Part shown: positions 1-6,381 of the stretch, piece after piece
Layout: the number at the start of each line of letters is the position of its first letter
Numbering within the stretch: position 1 is the stretch's first letter
DNA from: Bacillota bacterium
GTDB lineage: Bacteria; Bacillota; Sulfobacillia; RBS10-35; JAJYVM01
Assembly: GCA_021792015.1 (NCBI GenBank)
Contig: JAJYVM010000075.1
Coordinates: 1 to 12,064, forward strand
Direction of reading: 5' to 3'
Length of the DNA stretch: 12,064 bases
Notes under the pieces: generated by a model
What the model was told of the DNA's origin: nothing
Database searches by the model: none
Seen by the model: only the letters and a program-made list of their open reading frames with translations
Position numbers and translations under genes: made by a program

Positions 1-14
1 CCTCCCCGCACGTC

Positions 15-95
15 GCCCCTCTTGCCTCTGCCCCTCACCGCCTCCGCCCCTCACCGCCTCTGCCCCTCACCGCCGCCGCCCCTCACCCCTCGCCG
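15..95. repeat. 16-bp C/T-rich tandem repeat, 3 clear copies plus degenerate ones
   Basis: Three consecutive 16-base units at 30-45, 46-61 and 62-77 share GCCCCTCACCGCCTCC, differing only in the last three bases. Degenerate copies flank them (15-29 begins GCCCCTC; 78 onward GCCCCTCACCCC). The array is almost free of A and G runs on the + strand, that is, a polypyrimidine tract. It lies in non-coding DNA. Function unknown; it may be a slippage-generated minisatellite. Confidence 0.75.
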
Positions 96-308
96 CCCTC
101 ACCGCACGCCGCCCCTCTTCCCTCGCCGCCCAACCATGTCCCGGCCCGCCTCCGTCGTCATCCGTCCGGGCCGGGGCAGGAGTGTCGCGCGCCCGCCGCC
201 GAACTCCCCTCCGGCGCCAGGGATGGAGAGGCAAGGCCGCCCCTGTCCGCGGCCGGCGACGCCGCCGCCCAAGCTGGGTGCCCGCCGCCCATGCCATGCC
301 CGAGCCAT

Positions 309-314
309 AAGGGG
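309..314 (+). promoter_or_regulatory. Ribosome binding site that decides the start of the Moco subunit
   Basis: AAGGGG (309-314, continuing GTGA) is a good Shine-Dalgarno match. It is only 3 nt from the first ATG (318) but 9 nt from the second in-frame ATG (324). This spacing favours 324 as the start. Confidence 0.55.
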
Positions 315-323
315 TGAATGCCG

Positions 324-2420
324 ATGGCCCGTGTCGACGGGATCGCGAAGGCGACCGGCGCCGCGATTTACGCGGCCGACGTCCGCCGCCCCGGCATGCT
401 GTTCGCCGCGGTCGTGCGCAGCCCGTTCCCCTCCGCCCGCATCGTGCGCATCGACACCGCGGCCGCCCGCGCCATGCCCGGCGTGCACGCGGTGCTCACG
501 GCCGAGGACGTGGGCCCGGCCCTATTCGGACGTCGCGTGCGCGACGTCCCCATACTCGCCCAGTCCGTGGTCCGCTTCGCTGGCGAGGCCGTCGCCGCAG
601 TGGCCGCCGAGGACCGCACCACCGCCCAGCGGGCGGCGGCCGCCGTGCGCGTCGAGTACGAGCCCCTGCCGGCGGTCCTCACACCCGAGGAGGCTTTCGC
701 CCCCGGCGCCCCCCGCGTCCACGAGGCTCCCTGGGCCTACGAGGGCGCCGTGGTCAAGGAAAGCGACGACCCGGCCAACCTCCAGTCGCGGGTCGCCTGG
801 CAGGGTGGCGGCGAGATCGAGGCAGCCCTGGCCGCCAGCGCCCACACGGTGGACCTCGAGTTCGCAACCCCCGCCCAGCACCAGGGCTACATCGAGCCCC
901 AGGCCTGCGTCTGCGAGGTCGGCCGCGACGGGCGGGTGCGCGTCTGGGCCGCCAACAAGTCCCCCTACCGCCTGCGCGAGCAGCTGGCCGCGCCGCTCGG
1001 CCTGTCCCCCGAACGCTACGAGGTCCACCTGACCCCGGTCGGCGGGGACTTCGGCGGCAAGGGCGCCCCCATGGACGTGCCCCTCTGCGCCGAGCTGGCC
1101 CGCGCCAGCGGCCGCCCCGTCCAGCTGGCCCGCCGGTACACCGAGGACCTGATGGCCGCCAACCCCGCCCACGCCTCCCGCACCCGCGTGCGGGCCGGGT
1201 GCGACGCCGACGGCCGCCTCACGGCCCTGGACGTGCGCCTCGTCTTCAACGGCGGGGCCTACGCCGGCTTCAAGCCCGTCCCCACCGTCAACCTCCACGG
1301 CGCCCACGGCGCCGGCAGCTCCTACCGCATCCCGGCGATCCGCATCGAGAGCCTGGTGGCGTACACCCACACGGTCCCCTGCGGCCACCGCCGCGCCCCG
1401 GGCGCCCCGCAGACGACCTTCGCGGTGGAGTCGGCCCTGGACGAGCTGGCCCGCGTGGCGGGCCACGACCCCGTCGCCTTCCGCCGCGCCAATCTCCTCC
1501 GCGACGGCGACGCCACGCCCCTCGGCGACCGCTATGAGGAGGTCCGTGGCGTAAAGACCCTGGATGCCGCCATGAACGCCTACCGGCCGGCCCCGGCCCC
1601 CACGGGCATGCTGCACGGCATGGGCATGGCCATCTACGACCGCGGCACGGGCATCGGCCGCAGCAGCATGGCCCTGCGCGCGGAGGCCGGCGGCGGCGTC
1701 ACCGCCTTCGTCTCGTTCCCCGAGAACGGCGCCGGCGCGCATACCGCCGTGCAGGCGCTTGTGGCCCGCGGGCTCGGCCTGTCGCCCGCCCAGGTGGCCG
1801 TCGAGCCGCTCTCGACCGATGAGCTGCCCCCGGACGACGGCGTCGGCGGCAGCCGCGTCACCGCGTCCGTGGGCGAGCTCTGCGCACGCGCCGTCGCCGC
1901 CTTTCAGGCTGAGCACCCGGCCCCCGGCCAGAGCGTGCAGGCCACGATCGCACCGGGAGGCACGCGGCGGGTCACGGCATTCGCCGTCCAGGTCGCGCAG
2001 GTGGCCGTCGACCCGGAGACGGGCGCCGTACAGGTCCTGCACATCCTGACGGCCCATGACGTGGCCGAGGTGGTCAACCCCCTGGCCCACCAGGTGCAGA
2101 TCGAGGGCGGCGTCGTGATGGCCCTGAGCGCCGCCCTGCTGGAGGATCTGGCCGTCGTCGACGGCCGCGTGACCGCCGCCAACCTTGGCGACTTCAAGCT
2201 GGCCTCGCAGCGGGATGCCCCGCCGATCGACGTGGTCCTGGTCCCGGGCGGCCTCGGGGTGGGCGCCGCCAACGTGAAGGGCATCGGCGAGATGGGCAAC
2301 GTCGCCATCCCGGCCGCGGTGGCCAACGCCGTGCGCGATGCCATTGGAGCGCGCGTGCGCGCGCTCCCCATCACGGCCGAAGCGGTCCATGGCCTGTTGC
2401 ACGGGGAGGCGGGAGCATGA
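324..2420 (+). CDS. Xanthine dehydrogenase family protein, molybdopterin-binding (large) subunit
   Basis: Catalytic subunit of a xanthine-dehydrogenase-family molybdenum hydroxylase (hydroxylates an N-heterocycle, purine or aldehyde using water). It is 698 aa from ATG 324. The N-terminus enters the a/b hammerhead domain directly (RVDGIAKATG), so it is slightly shorter than the usual ~750-780 aa. Visible family motifs are a QxxxxEP motif (Glu at residue 191), GGDFGGK (240-246), RAPGAPQ (357-363) and, near the C-terminus, KGIGEMGN, whose Glu656 matches the invariant catalytic base of the family. The CO-dehydrogenase active-site loop (AYRCSFR type) is absent, so this is not a form I CoxL. The gene overlaps the next by 4 nt (ATGA). 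The substrate cannot be told from sequence. An ATG at 318 is an alternative start. The Moco/FeS/FAD trio downstream makes the family assignment firm. Confidence 0.93.
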   Translation: MARVDGIAKATGAAIYAADVRRPGMLFAAVVRSPFPSARIVRIDTAAARAMPGVHAVLTAEDVGPALFGRRVRDVPILAQSVVRFAGEAVAAVAAEDRTTAQRAAAAVRVEYEPLPAVLTPEEAFAPGAPRVHEAPWAYEGAVVKESDDPANLQSRVAWQGGGEIEAALAASAHTVDLEFATPAQHQGYIEPQACVCEVGRDGRVRVWAANKSPYRLREQLAAPLGLSPERYEVHLTPVGGDFGGKGAPMDVPLCAELARASGRPVQLARRYTEDLMAANPAHASRTRVRAGCDADGRLTALDVRLVFNGGAYAGFKPVPTVNLHGAHGAGSSYRIPAIRIESLVAYTHTVPCGHRRAPGAPQTTFAVESALDELARVAGHDPVAFRRANLLRDGDATPLGDRYEEVRGVKTLDAAMNAYRPAPAPTGMLHGMGMAIYDRGTGIGRSSMALRAEAGGGVTAFVSFPENGAGAHTAVQALVARGLGLSPAQVAVEPLSTDELPPDDGVGGSRVTASVGELCARAVAAFQAEHPAPGQSVQATIAPGGTRRVTAFAVQVAQVAVDPETGAVQVLHILTAHDVAEVVNPLAHQVQIEGGVVMALSAALLEDLAVVDGRVTAANLGDFKLASQRDAPPIDVVLVPGGLGVGAANVKGIGEMGNVAIPAAVANAVRDAIGARVRALPITAEAVHGLLHGEAGA

Positions 2421-2863
2421 AGGTGCAGTTGCGTCTGAATGGGGACGGCGTCGAGATCGACGCCCAGCCGGATGCCTTCCTGCTGGAGGTCCTGCGCGAG
2501 CGGGGCCTCACGGGCGCCAAGGAAGGATGCGGCGTCGGCGTCTGCGGCGCCTGCACGGTGCTGGTGAACGGCGATCCCGTCAGCTCCTGCCTGCTGCTGG
2601 CCGGGCAGGCGGACGGCGCCGAGGTTTGGACCGCCGAGGGCGTGGCGCGCGTGGCGCCCCACATCGCCTCCGCCTTTTCGGACAACGAGGGCCTTCAGTG
2701 TGGGATCTGCACCCCGGGCCAGGTGGTCTCCGCCTATTCCCTGCTGCAGAGGAATCCGCACCCAAGCGACGCCGAGATGCGAACCTACATGGCCGGCAAC
2801 CTCTGCCGGTGCACGGGCTACGCCTCCATCCGCCGCAGCATCGAGGCGGCCGCCAATGGTTGA
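2417..2863 (+). CDS. (2Fe-2S)-binding small subunit of the molybdenum hydroxylase
   Basis: Electron-transfer subunit of 148 aa, a typical length for the XdhC/CoxS/IorA-type small subunit. The N-terminal plant-ferredoxin-like domain binds one 2Fe-2S cluster through Cys38, Cys43, Cys46 and Cys58 (motif GCGVGVCGACTV). The C-terminal helical domain binds the second through Cys95, Cys98, Cys130 and Cys132 (QCGICTPG and GNLCRCTGY). All eight ligands are present. It carries electrons from the Moco site to FAD. The start is clear: GGAGG at 2405-2409 lies 7 nt before the ATG, which overlaps the previous stop as ATGA. The next gene starts 8 nt before this one ends, indicating translational coupling. 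Confidence 0.96.
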   Translation: MKVQLRLNGDGVEIDAQPDAFLLEVLRERGLTGAKEGCGVGVCGACTVLVNGDPVSSCLLLAGQADGAEVWTAEGVARVAPHIASAFSDNEGLQCGICTPGQVVSAYSLLQRNPHPSDAEMRTYMAGNLCRCTGYASIRRSIEAAANG

Positions 2864-3638
2864 GTGGACGAGGCCAACTTCGTTGGCCGAGGCCATCGCG
2901 GCCCTCACCACCGACGGCGCTGTCGCCTTGGGCGGCGGGACCTCCACGGCACTGCTCATGAAGCAGGGCCTGTTGGCTCCCACGCGCCTGGTCACGCTGC
3001 GGCAGGTCCAGGACCTGCGCGGCGTGCGCCCGACCGCGCATGGTGGCCTCGCCGTCGGTGCGGCCACCACGCTGACGGAGCTGGCGGATGCGGTCCGCTC
3101 CAGCTATCCGGCTCTGGCGGCGTGCGTCGATGGCATCGGCAACGTCCGCATCCGAAACGTCGCGACGGTCGGCGGCGCCCTTGCCCACGCCGACCCCGCG
3201 CAGGACCTGCCCCCCATGCTGCTGGCGCTGGATGCGCAGGTTTTGCTGGCTGGACCCAGCGGCCAGCGCACCCTCCCGCTCGACGGCTTCTTCGCCGGAT
3301 ACATGGAGACGGCCCTTCAACCCGGTGAGCTCATCGTCCATGTGGAGCTGCCGCGGCCCAGCGGCCGGAGCGCCTATCTCAAGTTCACGCCCCGCAGCCA
3401 GGACGACTACGCCACCGTGGGTGTGGCCTGCCACTTGAGCGATGGCGCGGCCGTGATCGGCCTGGCCGGGGTCGCGATGACCCCCCTGCGTCTGGCCGTC
3501 CCGGCGGACCCAGGATCTGCGGCGGAGGCTGCGGCAGCCGCCGCAGACCCGCTTGACGATCTCCGCGGCTCAGCCGCCTATAAGCGCGCCATGACCGCCG
3601 TCTGCGTGCGGCGCGCCATGGCGGGGCTGCTGGCATGA
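2856..3638 (+). CDS. FAD-binding (medium) subunit of the molybdenum hydroxylase
   Basis: A 260-aa FAD subunit of the CoxM/XdhB type, somewhat shorter than the usual ~280-290 aa. It passes electrons from the 2Fe-2S clusters to an external acceptor. The first FAD-contact segment is ALGGGTSTALLMKQG (residues 24-38, normally AGGTDLL-like). The second is IRNVATVGGALAHADPAQD (99-117), equivalent to the family IRNxGTIGGNLAxADPAxD; here the usual Asn is Ala. The C-terminal CO-dehydrogenase flavoprotein domain is short but recognisable (AYLKFTPRSQDDYATVGVA). I chose ATG 2856 because the protein then begins exactly at the family N-terminus, and because it overlaps the 2Fe-2S gene by 8 nt. Upstream in-frame codons are read within the FeS gene and are not coding here. 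Confidence 0.94.
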   Translation: MVEWTRPTSLAEAIAALTTDGAVALGGGTSTALLMKQGLLAPTRLVTLRQVQDLRGVRPTAHGGLAVGAATTLTELADAVRSSYPALAACVDGIGNVRIRNVATVGGALAHADPAQDLPPMLLALDAQVLLAGPSGQRTLPLDGFFAGYMETALQPGELIVHVELPRPSGRSAYLKFTPRSQDDYATVGVACHLSDGAAVIGLAGVAMTPLRLAVPADPGSAAEAAAAAADPLDDLRGSAAYKRAMTAVCVRRAMAGLLA

Positions 3639-4033
3639 CGTTCGCGCTGACGGTGCCGACCACGGCGACAACCCTGAACGACCCGGTCGCCGTGATCCGG
3701 TGCATCCCCGGGGTCGAGCGCTGCGAGCCCGGCCCGGACGGCTACACCCTGACGGCGGCGGTGGGCATGGGACCGGTTCGCCTGCGCCTGCAGGGCACAG
3801 CCACGGTCCAGGCGGAGGACCAGAGCCTGACGGCGAGCGTGTCGCTGCACGACACGCTCGCCGGGTCCATCTACGGCACGTTCGCGGTGGCGCTGGGCGG
3901 CGGCGCGGTCACCGTCAGGGCCGATGTGGTCGTGGGCGGCCGCCTGGGCGAGTTCGCCGCGCCGCTGCTCCGCCGCAAGGCGGAGGACTCGGTCAAGGGC
4001 TTCGCCGCCAACCTGTCGCGCCTCTCGGGGTGA
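3635..4033 (+). CDS. coxG: CoxG-like SRPBCC-family protein
   Basis: A 132-aa protein resembling CoxG (carbon monoxide dehydrogenase subunit G family). It shows a DPxxVxxCIPGVE segment (residues 16-28), DGYTLTAAVGMGPVRLRLQG in the middle, and a C-terminal VVVGGRLGEFAAPLLRRKAEDSVKGFAANL helix. These are typical of the START/SRPBCC hydrophobic-pocket fold. CoxG-type proteins accompany molybdenum hydroxylases and are implicated in membrane anchoring or enzyme maturation; CoxG has also been linked to quinone delivery in CO dehydrogenase. It is slightly shorter than usual (150-200 aa), lacking any C-terminal membrane-anchor extension. The gene overlaps the FAD-subunit stop by 4 nt (ATGA), so it belongs to the same operon. 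The symbol reflects family only, since the operon lacks a true CoxL. Confidence 0.85.
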   Translation: MTFALTVPTTATTLNDPVAVIRCIPGVERCEPGPDGYTLTAAVGMGPVRLRLQGTATVQAEDQSLTASVSLHDTLAGSIYGTFAVALGGGAVTVRADVVVGGRLGEFAAPLLRRKAEDSVKGFAANLSRLSG

Positions 4034-4058
4034 TCGCGGCCGATCCCCCACGCGGGCG

Positions 4059-4077
4059 CCTGAGGCGGCTGCTCAGG
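4059..4077. terminator. Short hairpin between convergent genes, weak terminator candidate
   Basis: CCTGAG (4059-4064) pairs with CTCAGG (4072-4077) around a 7-nt loop and covers the stop codon of the minus-strand lipoprotein gene. It sits in the 39-nt gap between convergent stops. There is no downstream U-tract on either strand, so intrinsic termination is doubtful. Confidence 0.3.
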
Positions 4078-4681
4078 ATGCCTTCTTCAGCAAGGCGTCC
4101 TGCACCCGCGCCAGCTGCATGGCCTGGCTGTCGGGGAAGGACCCCAGGACTCCGACTACCGAGACCGCGGCCAGGGCGTTGCGCTCGCGCCAGTAGACAT
4201 TGACGTAGCGCACGGTGACCTTGGCCTGCGCCTCGACCTGGTTGTACGCGAAGGCGAAGCTCTGCTGGCCGACGCTGCCCAGCGACAGGGCCTGCAGGCC
4301 CTTGACCCGCTGCTTGTTGGCCTTGATCTCGAATGCCAGCGCGTTGCCGGCCGGGACGGCGCCCTGATAGAGGGACACGACGCTGTCGATCTGGGCGGCC
4401 CCCTGCTTCAGGTTCGCCGCAGTCACATTGCGGACGAACGTGACCCGGTAGCCGGTCAGGCGCCCCATGCTGCCGCTGACCTGGCTGGCGGTGATGCCGA
4501 AGGCCTTCGCGACGGCGGCATTGGCGTAGCTGCCCTGCGACAGGACGTGGAATCCGCTCGGCACCTGCCCCGGGGCCAGTACGAGCTTCGCGGGGTTCCC
4601 CTGGATCAGGCCGCCGCAGCCAGCCGCCACCAGGGCCACACATACCGTCGCCATCGCCAGCAGGCTCCGTCCCAACCGCAT
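4073..4681 (-). CDS. Putative lipoprotein, unknown function
   Basis: A 202-aa protein with a classical lipoprotein signal peptide: basic start MRLGR, a hydrophobic stretch, then lipobox VAAGC with Cys22 as the predicted lipidated residue. The mature part has a flexible start and a compact alpha/beta-looking domain. Segments such as ALAFEIKANKQRVKGLQALS and VTVRYVNVYWRERNALAAV suggest alternating strands with a C-terminal helix. I do not recognise the family. The start ATG 4681 was chosen because it gives the positively charged n-region; the ribosome binding site is poor, and another ATG lies 9 codons inside. The gene is 77 nt downstream of the M20 peptidase on the same strand, so the two may be co-transcribed. 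The protein should be exported and anchored at the outer face of the cytoplasmic membrane. Confidence 0.75.
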   Translation of the reverse strand: MRLGRSLLAMATVCVALVAAGCGGLIQGNPAKLVLAPGQVPSGFHVLSQGSYANAAVAKAFGITASQVSGSMGRLTGYRVTFVRNVTAANLKQGAAQIDSVVSLYQGAVPAGNALAFEIKANKQRVKGLQALSLGSVGQQSFAFAYNQVEAQAKVTVRYVNVYWRERNALAAVSVVGVLGSFPDSQAMQLARVQDALLKKAS

Positions 4682-4758
4682 GCGGCAAGAGTTCGGCCGC
4701 CCTGCCCGCCGACCCTGCTCCCCATGACCGCCGCCCGTTCGGCCCGGGCGTGCGGCAC

Positions 4759-5895
4759 CTACGCCCAGAAGCGCCGCGCCGCCTCCACCAGGATGCGGGC
4801 CACCGCCACCACGGAGTCGACCTCCACCCACTCGACCGACCCGTGGGCGCCGGCGCCGGTCGGGCCGAAGATGACGGCGGGGATCCCGGCCTCGGCGAAG
4901 ATCGCCGCATCCGTCCAGTAGGCGGCACCCTCGACGGTTGGCTCCGTCCCGGTGACAGCGGCCGCCGCAGCCAGCACGGCGCGCGAGACGGGCGCGTCCA
5001 TGCCGCCGACCAGCCCCGGACGCGAGAAGTAGGCGGCCACCTCGGCGTCCGGGGCGGCGCCCCGCACGATGCGCTCGATCTCCGCCGCCGCCGCATGGGC
5101 GGACTCGCCCGGCAGAAGCCGCCGCTCCACCTGCAGCCGGCACTGCGCCGCGTAGGTCGAAACCCCGGTGCCGCCCGAGATCACGGCACAGTGCAGCGAT
5201 GCCGGCCCGACCAGCGGGTCCTGCCGCGCCCGCAGCACATCGCGGTCGAATGCCTCCAGGGCGGCCACCACGGGCGCCATGCGGCCGATGGCGCTCACCC
5301 CCAGATCCCAGCGGCTGCCGTGGGCGGCGCGCCCGCGGGTCGCGACCTCGAGCCAGACGAATCCCTTGTGGGTGAGCACAAGGCGCCCGTCGGTGGGTTC
5401 CGTCAGGATGCAGGCGGCGGGCCGGTGCACGCGCACGTAGGCGTCGGCGCCCACGCTCGCGTACTCCTCGTCCGCCACCAGCGCGACCGACAGCCGGCCG
5501 CCGTGCGGTCCGCCGGCCGCCAGGGCCGCCGCCGCCATGAGCACGGCCGCCAGCCCGCCCTTCATGTCATAGGCCCCGCGGCCGTACAGGCGGCCCCCGG
5601 CCACCGCGCCGGCGAACGGGTCGATCTCCATCGCGCCCGCGTCCACGGTATCCAGGTGCGCATAGAGGCAGAGGTCGCGCCCGCCCGCGCCGGCCGCCGC
5701 GTGCACGTTGGGCCGGCCGGGCGCCGCCTCCTCCAGCTGCGCGGCCAGTCCCCGCGCACGGAGCCACTGCACCGCGAATGCCGCGATGGCGCTCTCGCCG
5801 CCGCCCGCGGAGTCCAGCGACGGATTGACGGACGGGATCGCCACAAGGTCCGCCAGAAGCTCCTCTGCCGCCGCACGCGTCAAGTCGCCCGCCAT
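4759..5895 (-). CDS. M20 family metallopeptidase (ArgE/DapE/ACY1-like)
   Basis: A 378-aa zinc amidohydrolase of the M20 family (acetylornithine deacetylase / succinyl-diaminopimelate desuccinylase / carboxypeptidase type). All catalytic elements are visible: AHLDTV (zinc ligand His80 and Asp82), GRGAYDMKGG (bridging Asp110), ADEEY (catalytic base Glu143 and ligand Glu144), TEPTDG (Glu166) and a C-terminal AGAHGS (His351). The dimerisation/lid domain lies between, around residues 180-290. The start ATG is preceded by AGAGAGGTGG (5910-5901) at 5 nt, an excellent Shine-Dalgarno. No arg or dap genes are nearby, so the substrate is open; general amide hydrolysis of an N-acylated amino acid or dipeptide is the safest call. 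It probably forms a transcription unit with the downstream lipoprotein gene. Confidence 0.9.
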   Translation of the reverse strand: MAGDLTRAAAEELLADLVAIPSVNPSLDSAGGGESAIAAFAVQWLRARGLAAQLEEAAPGRPNVHAAAGAGGRDLCLYAHLDTVDAGAMEIDPFAGAVAGGRLYGRGAYDMKGGLAAVLMAAAALAAGGPHGGRLSVALVADEEYASVGADAYVRVHRPAACILTEPTDGRLVLTHKGFVWLEVATRGRAAHGSRWDLGVSAIGRMAPVVAALEAFDRDVLRARQDPLVGPASLHCAVISGGTGVSTYAAQCRLQVERRLLPGESAHAAAAEIERIVRGAAPDAEVAAYFSRPGLVGGMDAPVSRAVLAAAAAVTGTEPTVEGAAYWTDAAIFAEAGIPAVIFGPTGAGAHGSVEWVEVDSVVAVARILVEAARRFWA

Positions 5896-6079
5896 GGCCG
5901 CCACCTCTCTGGACTGACCTCCGCCGCACGGGCCGTCGGGCCGCCGGATGTCCCCGAGTCGCGACTGCCCGATCTTTCGAGTGATGTTGGAAGGGCCCGA
6001 GACCAGCTGAGGCGGCCCCACCTTTGCCCGCCCCACACGAGGACGGCGATTCAGCGTACGCGCCCCGCGAGCCGGCGGA

Positions 6080-6340
6080 CCGCGCGGCGGCGGCGATGCC
6101 ACCACCGTCCTCTACATCGCGGCGGGCGGCACGTGGACCATTCGCCTGGGGGGCTCGATTCTGCTGGGGCAGGTGCTGCACCTGGGCATTGCGGGCGTCT
6201 TCGTGGCGATGTCGAGCGACATGTGGGCGCGGGCCCCGGTCACGCTCCGGCGCCTCCGCTCGGGGGCCTGGGTCGCTGTGTACGAGCGCCAGGAGCGGAC
6301 GCGCCGCAACAACCTGCGCATCGCCGAAGCGGCGTTGTAG
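6080..6340 (+). pseudogene. C-terminal remnant of a MATE family efflux transporter gene
   Basis: The frame ending with TAG 6338-6340 reads RGGGDATTVLYIAAGGTW, then TIRLGGSILLGQVLHLGIAG, VFVAMSSDMWARAPVTLRRL and RSGAW. This matches the last two transmembrane segments of NorM/MATE exporters (family pattern GAGDTxxP...GxWxxRIPLAYLLG...GLxGVWxAMxxDxxxRAxLxxxRFxSGxW). A full MATE protein is ~450 aa, and only ~85 residues remain. An in-frame TGA sits at 6008-6010, no plausible start codon or ribosome binding site precedes the homologous part, and I find no MATE-like sequence in any frame upstream to the M20 gene. It therefore looks like a 5'-deleted relic. The left limit of 6080 is approximate. A larger Arg/Pro-rich frame overlapping it (6024-6608) is a shadow. 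Confidence 0.75.
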
Positions 6341-6371
6341 GTGGCCGCGCGCATTGCGCGCGCGGCCTCAC
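6341..6371. terminator. Strong GC hairpin between convergent genes
   Basis: GGCCGCGCGC (6343-6352) pairs perfectly with GCGCGCGGCC (6358-6367) around a 5-nt loop, and flanking GTG/CAC can add further pairs. It begins immediately after the MATE remnant's stop and ends 11 nt before the stop of the minus-strand oxidoreductase gene, a typical place for a bidirectional terminator. A U-run is missing on both strands, so it may act as a 3' stability element or a non-canonical terminator. Confidence 0.5.
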
Positions 6372-6381
6372 AACACGGCTT

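Larger units (their letters stand above)
1..317. other. Gene-free left edge, C/T-rich then GC-rich
   Basis: I see no convincing gene here. The first ~130 bases are strongly C/T-biased on the + strand and contain a 16-bp tandem repeat (listed separately). The rest is GC-rich, with small frames that translate only to Arg/Pro/Ala-rich low-complexity peptides on both strands. The segment probably carries the promoter and leader of the molybdenum hydroxylase operon, but I could not pick out a convincing -35/-10 pair. The upstream neighbour lies outside the window. Confidence 0.6.

Noticed and set aside
15..95. CRISPR-like array
   Set aside because: The 16-bp units are directly adjacent with no spacers, are too short, and lack dyad symmetry.
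522..2402. A 626-codon open frame on the minus strand
   Set aside because: It is the mirror of the molybdopterin subunit, which has clear family motifs; the minus-strand product is His/Gly/Ala-rich and without motifs.
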